This document shows positions 14,050-18,885 of a stretch of 18,885 nucleotides of DNA, piece by piece. This DNA is from Planctomycetota bacterium (GTDB lineage: Bacteria; Planctomycetota; Phycisphaerae; UBA1845). The notes under the pieces were generated by a model. The model worked only from the letters and a program-made list of their open reading frames with translations. It was not told the origin of the DNA and did no database searches. Both the position numbers and the translations under genes were made by a program. Location: NCBI GenBank assembly GCA_022561255.1, contig JADFRO010000013.1:1-18885 (forward strand). The letters are read 5' to 3'. Each line of letters opens with the position of its first letter. Position 1 is the stretch's first letter.

Positions 14050-14781
14050 CTAGTCGCCGGCTGGCTCGTCGCGGCGGTTGTACCAATAATCCAGCCCTTC
14101 ACGGCGTTGCCACCCACCGGGACCGGCGATCAGCAACCGCACACCCAGACGCAACGTCTCCGCCAGGCCGTGCGTCTTGATCTTCCTGCCTGAGGTAACG
14201 ACGTTCTCACGCAGGATCACGAAATATCCAAGACGCTTGAGTTGATCGCTGAGAACGATCTCTTCACCTGCAAAGTAGTTTTCGTCGAACCCGCCGACCC
14301 GCTCAAACGCGTCGCGCCGAACGAACACGAAGCAGCCCGCCGCCCAATGCATCGCCCGCGATAGCGCGCACCACATACGGATCAACAAGCCGGACCAGAT
14401 CGCCGGTTTATCGTCGAAGTCGATCATCGCCCCGCCTCCGACCGCGCCGCGGTCCAGCGCCTTAAGCGCCCCTCGTAGCGTGCGCGGGGGCAACATGGTA
14501 TCGGCGTCGACAAAGATGAGAACGTCGCCCTTGGCGCATCGCGCACCGGCGTTTCGTACGGCACTGATCTGGCGAAGCTGAACCGAAACAACTGTCGCAC
14601 CGGCTGTGCGGGCGATCTCGGCGGTCTGATCTTCAGACGCGTCGTCAACGACGATGATCTCGAACGGAATGGCGATCTTACGCGCCGCTAGCGAAATGCT
14701 GTCGAGCGTTCGGCCGAGGAGTGCTTCTTCGTTATGCGCTGGAATGATGAACGAAACCATGAACGAGTTCGATGCGATCAC
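14050..14781 (-). CDS. Family 2 glycosyltransferase
   Basis: This protein of 236-243 residues is a GT-A fold glycosyltransferase. It begins VSFIIPAHNEEALLGRTLDSI, with the nucleotide-binding IIVVDDASEDQT and the metal-binding LIFVDADTMLPP (DAD) in place. Later segments GCFVFVRRDAFERVGGFDENYF and GEEIVLSDQLKRLGY are the usual acceptor-side motifs. No clear membrane helix is seen, although the WSGLLIRMWCALSRAMHWAAG stretch is hydrophobic and could associate with a membrane. The GTG at 14781 overlaps the rseP stop as GTGA, which suggests translational coupling; the ATG at 14760 is an equally reasonable start. Donor and acceptor are unknown. It probably makes an envelope or surface glycan. Confidence 0.85.
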   Translation of the reverse strand: MIASNSFMVSFIIPAHNEEALLGRTLDSISLAARKIAIPFEIIVVDDASEDQTAEIARTAGATVVSVQLRQISAVRNAGARCAKGDVLIFVDADTMLPPRTLRGALKALDRGAVGGGAMIDFDDKPAIWSGLLIRMWCALSRAMHWAAGCFVFVRRDAFERVGGFDENYFAGEEIVLSDQLKRLGYFVILRENVVTSGRKIKTHGLAETLRLGVRLLIAGPGGWQRREGLDYWYNRRDEPAGD

Positions 14782-17279
14782 ATCATGCGCAGCGCATCCT
14801 GATAAGTCACGAACACGAAGACGCTAAGGAGGAAGAATACGCCGATCATCTGGGTCGCCACCTGAACGCGTAGACTGACGGGGCTTCCCTTGATCTTTTC
14901 GATAATGAGAAACACCATCAGGCCACCGTCAACAATCGGAAGCGGCAGGAAGTTGATCACCGCGAGGTTGGCGGAAATCATGGCCATGAAAAAGAGGAAC
15001 TTGACCATGTCAGCCCGGGCAACCTGTCCACCCATGTTGAAGATTCCCAACGGCCCGGACATGCTCTCCAACCCCATACTTCGGGTGAAGATCATGCGTT
15101 CCATGATGGTGTACACTTGCAGAATGAAGTAGTACGTCTTGTGTATGCCGATCATCACAGCGTCCAGGACGTTCTCGCCCTTCAGCAGAATCGTTTCCGC
15201 AGCGACGCTGACGTTGGGAAAGAATGCGACGCGGGCGAGCCACGGATCCAGCATGTCCTCCGTCACATCGATATAGGCAGTCTCCAGGTCGGCGAAAGGA
15301 TGCGCTCGATATACAATCGGAACTTCTGTCTGCCCAACGAGCTGAGAGAGGACTTCACGTGTTCCCACTCGGTGGCGCACCGATAGTACTTCCAACCCGC
15401 CCCTACCATCCGCAACAGACACGGAGTCACGCCCGTCGATCTTGAGAATCCGCCCTTCCGGACCGATGCCCAGAAGCGTGCGAAGCGAGTGCGGTATGCG
15501 GAACGGAACGGTCTTCTTGTGCTGCGCTTCGTCGAGATAGGTGAGCGATACGGTGGTTCCCGCCTTTTGGCGGAAGGTGGAGATCAAGTCCCGCCACCTT
15601 AAGACGCCGTAGTCATTGATGGCCACAATCGTGGCGCCCGGCGGAATACCTGCCTCTGCGGCGGGACTCGGTCGACCGTGGATCGTCTCAACGATGCCGC
15701 CGATGTGCATGACCTCGTCGGCGACCATCGTAAAGCTGGCGTCGATCGATCCCGGCGCCTGCGGAACAACAACAACGGACAGCTCGTGACCATTCTTCCT
15801 ACGAACGGTGAGTGCAATTTCCCGTCCGCGGCCCTGACGAACCACTTCGTTGATCGCACTGCTCAAGGGACGCGAGTCGCTACCGATGCGAACCACGAGG
15901 TCGCCCGCTTCGATTCCTGCCTTCGCGGCGATACCGCCTGATCGAACCGAGTCAAAACGCGCGCGCGGCGCGGAATCCGCAGCGCCCTCAACCGACTTGC
16001 AAACGGCCTGGATCGTAGCCAGACCTTTCTTGTGACGCTTGGGACGAACAAAACCGTTGACGGTTTTTCCGTCGGCACGCCGTACCCGATAGGGAATGTC
16101 CCGTTCGGCGTTATCATGGACCGACAGAGCGATGTCCGCCATGCTGGGATGTGGCTGATCGTCCCACCGCAGGACGGTGTCGCCGACTTTCAAACCCCCC
16201 AGATAGGCTCGGCCACGCTCATCGACGCCATAGAACTTGGCAAGCGGCGTGAGCCCCAAAACGCTCGCGGATCGTGGATCCGACCTGTCGCTGCGATAAA
16301 GCGATAGAAGCGGCGGAATGCGCACGGCGACGCGTTTTGCAGGTTCGTCTGGATGGTCGGGATCGCTGCGCTCGACGATGATCTCTCCGGTGGCGTATCC
16401 GAGCGTTCCGTATATGGCGCTGGCGTTCTCGTCGGTGACTTCCACGCCGCCGACTTCCACCAGGAGATCGCCGATGTGCGGATGGTCGCGGCGGTGAGGG
16501 TTGATCTCAGGGCCGACAGCTCGAATCTCTCGCGTCATACCGGGCTGAATCCCGATGACCTGTCGCTGCATCCCTCGCGTGTTGTCGGGAGAACGATAGT
16601 CGGGCGTAATGAAAAACGGAGGTAGCAGTTCGCCATCGCGCTCGACGATGACCTCGATCGGTTCGTGCGGCTGGGAGAGCAGGACGGCGTAGCGCACCTC
16701 GTCGAACTCGAGGATGGTCTTTCCGTTGATCGATCGGATGATGTCGCCGGGGAGGAGCCCTGCTTTTTCCGCCGGGCTGTCGTGCTCGATCACGGCGAGT
16801 CGCGGCGTTCGCGCCTCCATCCCGAACATGAACACCACACCAAACAGTAAACACGCGAAGATCAGATTCATAATAACGCCGGCGGAAACGATGGCTGCCC
16901 GAGTGCCGACGGACTTGTTCACGAACGATCGGGGATCGTCGTTGAAGCGCAGCTCGTCGGCCTTGTCGTCGAAGTCCTCTTGCCCGAGCATCTTCACATA
17001 GCCGCCCAGGGGCAGGATGTTGAACGAATATCGCGTTTCGCCACGGGTGAATCCGAACACCTCACGCCCGAACCCAACGGCGAACTTCTCGACGCGAACG
17101 TCGGCCCATTTGGCGACGGCGAAGTGCCCCAACTCGTGAACGAAAACAATCAGCGAGAAGCCCGCAAGCATGAGCGCGTAAGGCCAGACAGAGTCCCAAA
17201 GTCCCGCAATCGAAAACTGTGCCAGGTTCGAGTGCGTAGCGAACGCCGCGGTGGACGCCAGAGTCAACAAGCCGTGCAT
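14778..17279 (-). CDS. rseP: Enlarged RseP-type site-2 protease with multiple PDZ domains
   Basis: This 833-residue inner-membrane zinc metalloprotease is nearly twice the E. coli RseP length (about 450). The zinc site HELGH (48-52) lies in the first membrane helix and the third ligand in NFLPLPIVDGG (Asp784) near the end. FNILPLGGYVKMLGQED and SGPLGIFNMGG are family motifs. Between helices at about 128-152 and 760-785 lies a long periplasmic region with PDZ-like repeats near 157-225, 265-305 (weak), 340-412, 440-505 and 525-590, and perhaps 600-660. It should cut membrane-anchored regulators within the bilayer. The start at 17279 follows GAGGT at seven bases; an in-frame ATG at 17303 is possible. 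It overlaps the end of dxr slightly and the start of the GT2 gene by four bases. Confidence 0.9.
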   Translation of the reverse strand: MHGLLTLASTAAFATHSNLAQFSIAGLWDSVWPYALMLAGFSLIVFVHELGHFAVAKWADVRVEKFAVGFGREVFGFTRGETRYSFNILPLGGYVKMLGQEDFDDKADELRFNDDPRSFVNKSVGTRAAIVSAGVIMNLIFACLLFGVVFMFGMEARTPRLAVIEHDSPAEKAGLLPGDIIRSINGKTILEFDEVRYAVLLSQPHEPIEVIVERDGELLPPFFITPDYRSPDNTRGMQRQVIGIQPGMTREIRAVGPEINPHRRDHPHIGDLLVEVGGVEVTDENASAIYGTLGYATGEIIVERSDPDHPDEPAKRVAVRIPPLLSLYRSDRSDPRSASVLGLTPLAKFYGVDERGRAYLGGLKVGDTVLRWDDQPHPSMADIALSVHDNAERDIPYRVRRADGKTVNGFVRPKRHKKGLATIQAVCKSVEGAADSAPRARFDSVRSGGIAAKAGIEAGDLVVRIGSDSRPLSSAINEVVRQGRGREIALTVRRKNGHELSVVVVPQAPGSIDASFTMVADEVMHIGGIVETIHGRPSPAAEAGIPPGATIVAINDYGVLRWRDLISTFRQKAGTTVSLTYLDEAQHKKTVPFRIPHSLRTLLGIGPEGRILKIDGRDSVSVADGRGGLEVLSVRHRVGTREVLSQLVGQTEVPIVYRAHPFADLETAYIDVTEDMLDPWLARVAFFPNVSVAAETILLKGENVLDAVMIGIHKTYYFILQVYTIMERMIFTRSMGLESMSGPLGIFNMGGQVARADMVKFLFFMAMISANLAVINFLPLPIVDGGLMVFLIIEKIKGSPVSLRVQVATQMIGVFFLLSVFVFVTYQDALRMM

Positions 17280-18415
17280 CGATTTACCTCGTCTCGAGCC
17301 CATCGGTCCGCCTGGAGCAACTGCTCAAGCGTTGGGGACTCGATCATGTCGTGGTCGCTGAGAACGCGCTCCGTGTGTCGAGCGATATCGCAAAACGCCA
17401 GGGTGCCGGATCGAAAAAGTTCAACAGCCGCTTCGTTCGCGGCGTTGAAAACCGCTCCGCACGTTCCGCCGCGTTCCGCCACCTTACGCCCCAGTCGAAG
17501 CGCGGGAAAGCGATCCACATCGGGCGGATCAAACGTCAACTGCCGCGTCGCAAACACGTCCAGCCGCGGCGCGGGGCACGGACGTCGCACGGGATAGGTC
17601 AGGGCATACTGAATCGGAGTCCGCATGTCGGGCGTACCAAGCTGGGCGAGGAACGATCCGTCACAGAACTCGACCAGAGAATGAACGATCGACTCCGGGT
17701 GGATGATCACGCCGATCTGGTCGGGTCGCAGGTCGAACAGCCAGCGAGCCTCCACAATCTCCAGCGCTTTGTTCATCATCGTGGCGGAATCGATCGTAAC
17801 CTTGGGCCCCATCTTCCAGGTCGGATGGTTGAGCGCCTCATCGACGGTTATTCCTTCCATCTGCTCAGTCGTCCAGGTCCGAAACGGCCCGCCGGACGCC
17901 GTAAGGTATATCTGTCGGACTTCGTCGGGCTTTCCCGCCTGCATCGCCTGGAAAATCGCCGAGTGCTCGCTGTCCACCGGAATGATGGTCGCCCCGGTTT
18001 TACGCGCCAGAGGCATCAGCAAGGAGCCGGCGATGACCAGCGCTTCCTTATTGGCCAGCGCCACGCGCCGCCCCAATTCTACCGCGCGGAGCGTGGCCGC
18101 GAGGCCCCCTGCTCCGACAACACCACACACGGCACAGTCAAACGCAACTTCGTCCACCATTTGCCGGAGCGCGTCGGGTCCGACGTAGACCTCCGGACGG
18201 TAGCTAAGATTCTCCCTGAGCGTCGTGTTCGCCTGCGGGTTCGCTAGGGCGACGGCCTCGGGACGGTAGAGGTTCGCCTGCACGGCGAGTTCGCGCCCGC
18301 GCGACCCGGCGGCTAGACCCACGACCTGCCACTCGTCGCGCAAGCCGTCCAGAACATCGAGAGCACTTTTCCCGATAGAACCGGTGGAGCCGAGGATGAT
18401 CACACGCTTTTTCAT
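17264..18415 (-). CDS. dxr: 1-deoxy-D-xylulose 5-phosphate reductoisomerase
   Basis: This 383-residue enzyme of the MEP isoprenoid pathway converts DXP to MEP using NADPH. The N-terminal Rossmann motif is GSTGSIG (9-15). VALANKEALV, PVDSEHSAIFQ, LTASGGPFR, the metal-site run TIDSATMMNKALEIVEA, and IHPESIVHSLVEF followed by GTPDMRTPIQYAL are all intact. The C-terminal domain has FNAANEAAVELF. Length and motifs are normal. There is no strong Shine-Dalgarno before the ATG. A promoter lies about 50 bases upstream. rseP follows with a short overlap. The common cdsA and frr neighbours of this cluster are not upstream here. Confidence 0.97.
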   Translation of the reverse strand: MKKRVIILGSTGSIGKSALDVLDGLRDEWQVVGLAAGSRGRELAVQANLYRPEAVALANPQANTTLRENLSYRPEVYVGPDALRQMVDEVAFDCAVCGVVGAGGLAATLRAVELGRRVALANKEALVIAGSLLMPLARKTGATIIPVDSEHSAIFQAMQAGKPDEVRQIYLTASGGPFRTWTTEQMEGITVDEALNHPTWKMGPKVTIDSATMMNKALEIVEARWLFDLRPDQIGVIIHPESIVHSLVEFCDGSFLAQLGTPDMRTPIQYALTYPVRRPCPAPRLDVFATRQLTFDPPDVDRFPALRLGRKVAERGGTCGAVFNAANEAAVELFRSGTLAFCDIARHTERVLSDHDMIESPTLEQLLQADRWARDEVNRCTAC

Positions 18416-18465
18416 AGGGTAGCAAGTCGCGATCCGTGGGTTACAACACCGCGGCCCGATGGAAC

Positions 18466-18494
18466 ATGATAAAAGCGGTTCGCGGCGTAGACAA
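18466..18494 (-). promoter_or_regulatory. Proposed promoter for dxr-rseP-GT2
   Basis: On the minus strand TTGTCT (18494-18489) and TATCAT (18471-18466) are 17 bases apart. Transcription would start near 18459, giving a leader of about 44 bases before dxr. Confidence 0.5.
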
Positions 18495-18538
18495 GCCGCC
18501 CCGGCAAAGCCGCTCGCTGAGCGACCAGTTCAGACAAA

Positions 18539-18567
18539 TTGCCTGTGAATCGCACAAAACCTATAAT
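18539..18567 (+). promoter_or_regulatory. Strong promoter placing the transcript start at the Nudix-like start codon
   Basis: TTGCCT (18539-18544), a 17-base spacer and a perfect TATAAT (18562-18567). Only six bases separate the -10 box from the ATG at 18574, so the first transcribed base should be at or next to that ATG. It diverges from the dxr promoter. Confidence 0.65.
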
Positions 18568-18573
18568 CCGCTG

Positions 18574-18885
18574 ATGCTGACCGACACCGCTCATTCAACT
18601 TCCACAAAAACAGCGGACGCTCGACCCGTCCCGGAGCAACATCGCGTGGGCAGGGTCCAGCTTCTCTTTACGCCGAAGTTTTCGGTCGAGCGGTGCACCG
18701 TCACAACCAAAGCGTCCGAGACGGTCACGCGCGAGCTTGCTGAAGCGCCGATCGACGCGGCTCGCGGAGAACTTGAGGCGGAAGCGGGTTACCGGACGGG
18801 GGGCATCACACCGATGGTCGAGTTCTTCACCGCTGCCGGAATCTCGGCCGAACGCATGCACGCCTTCGTTGCCACGGACCTCCGG
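18574..18885 (+). CDS. Nudix-like protein, 3' end cut by the window
   Basis: The frame runs open from the ATG at 18574 to the window edge (104 residues). It resembles ADP-ribose pyrophosphatase-type Nudix proteins: FSVERCTV near residue 36, then AEAPIDAARGELEAEAGYRT in the place of the Nudix box, then VEFFTAAGISAERMHAFVATDL, matching the usual segment after the box. The box itself is degenerate: the canonical Arg is Gly65 and the first Glu of the EE pair is Ala69, while Glu57, Glu66, Glu70 and Gly72 remain. The stretch between residues 43 and 55 is far shorter than the usual strands before the box. It may be a non-catalytic relative or a decaying gene. The ATG has no ribosome binding site and sits at the predicted transcript start. 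Confidence 0.5.
   Translation, partial: MLTDTAHSTSTKTADARPVPEQHRVGRVQLLFTPKFSVERCTVTTKASETVTRELAEAPIDAARGELEAEAGYRTGGITPMVEFFTAAGISAERMHAFVATDLR

Noticed and set aside
17351..18247. 298-residue plus-strand frame opposite dxr
   Set aside because: dxr is intact on the minus strand; the frame is rich in Arg and His in the way expected of an antisense shadow.

Overview
The window is a GC-rich bacterial chromosomal segment, most plausibly from the Planctomycetota and perhaps a Phycisphaerae-like lineage. This is inferred from three things: a short intergenic palindrome family scattered through the window, a secreted blue-copper protein with a WG-type C-terminal sorting tail, and a greatly enlarged RseP protease. 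No 16S rRNA or other phylogenetic marker beyond L13 and S9 is present, so the assignment is tentative. The cell clearly has an outer membrane with lipopolysaccharide-type machinery: LptF/LptG permeases, an ADP-heptose synthase and a heptosyltransferase-like enzyme.

Left part, plus strand: the 3' part of a CgeB-like glycosyltransferase gene (1-1259, cut by the window edge); an intergenic region built from two copies of an 82-bp unit; then DUF554 membrane protein, bpt (N-degron leucyltransferase) and a GT9 heptosyltransferase, closely spaced (1493-4170). A DUF2062 membrane protein follows (4332-4898). It converges with an lptF-lptG operon on the minus strand (7685-4930). Across a divergent intergenic region, an ADP-heptose synthase with reversed domain order and a hotdog thioesterase run on the plus strand (7936-10024).

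Middle: a GYF_2-AIM24 fusion gene (10236-11228) faces a minus-strand plastocyanin-like gene (11430-11876). Between them lies the frameshifted C-terminal remnant of a second plastocyanin-like gene. The plastocyanin and rplM-rpsI genes diverge from a shared 267-bp region with recognisable promoters for both.

Right part, minus strand: a PilZ c-di-GMP-binding protein (13366-13746), then the set dxr-rseP-GT2 glycosyltransferase (18415 to 14050) with overlapping genes. A divergent, apparently leaderless and edge-truncated Nudix-like gene begins at 18574.

Most genes are housekeeping or envelope genes, and I see no defence island, prophage, insertion sequence, CRISPR array or RNA gene. The less ordinary features are the repeat family and its tandem 82-bp unit, the duplicated periplasmic domain in LptF, the swapped HldE-like fusion, the multi-PDZ RseP, the sorting-tagged cupredoxin with its dead paralogue, and the structured leader of lptFG.
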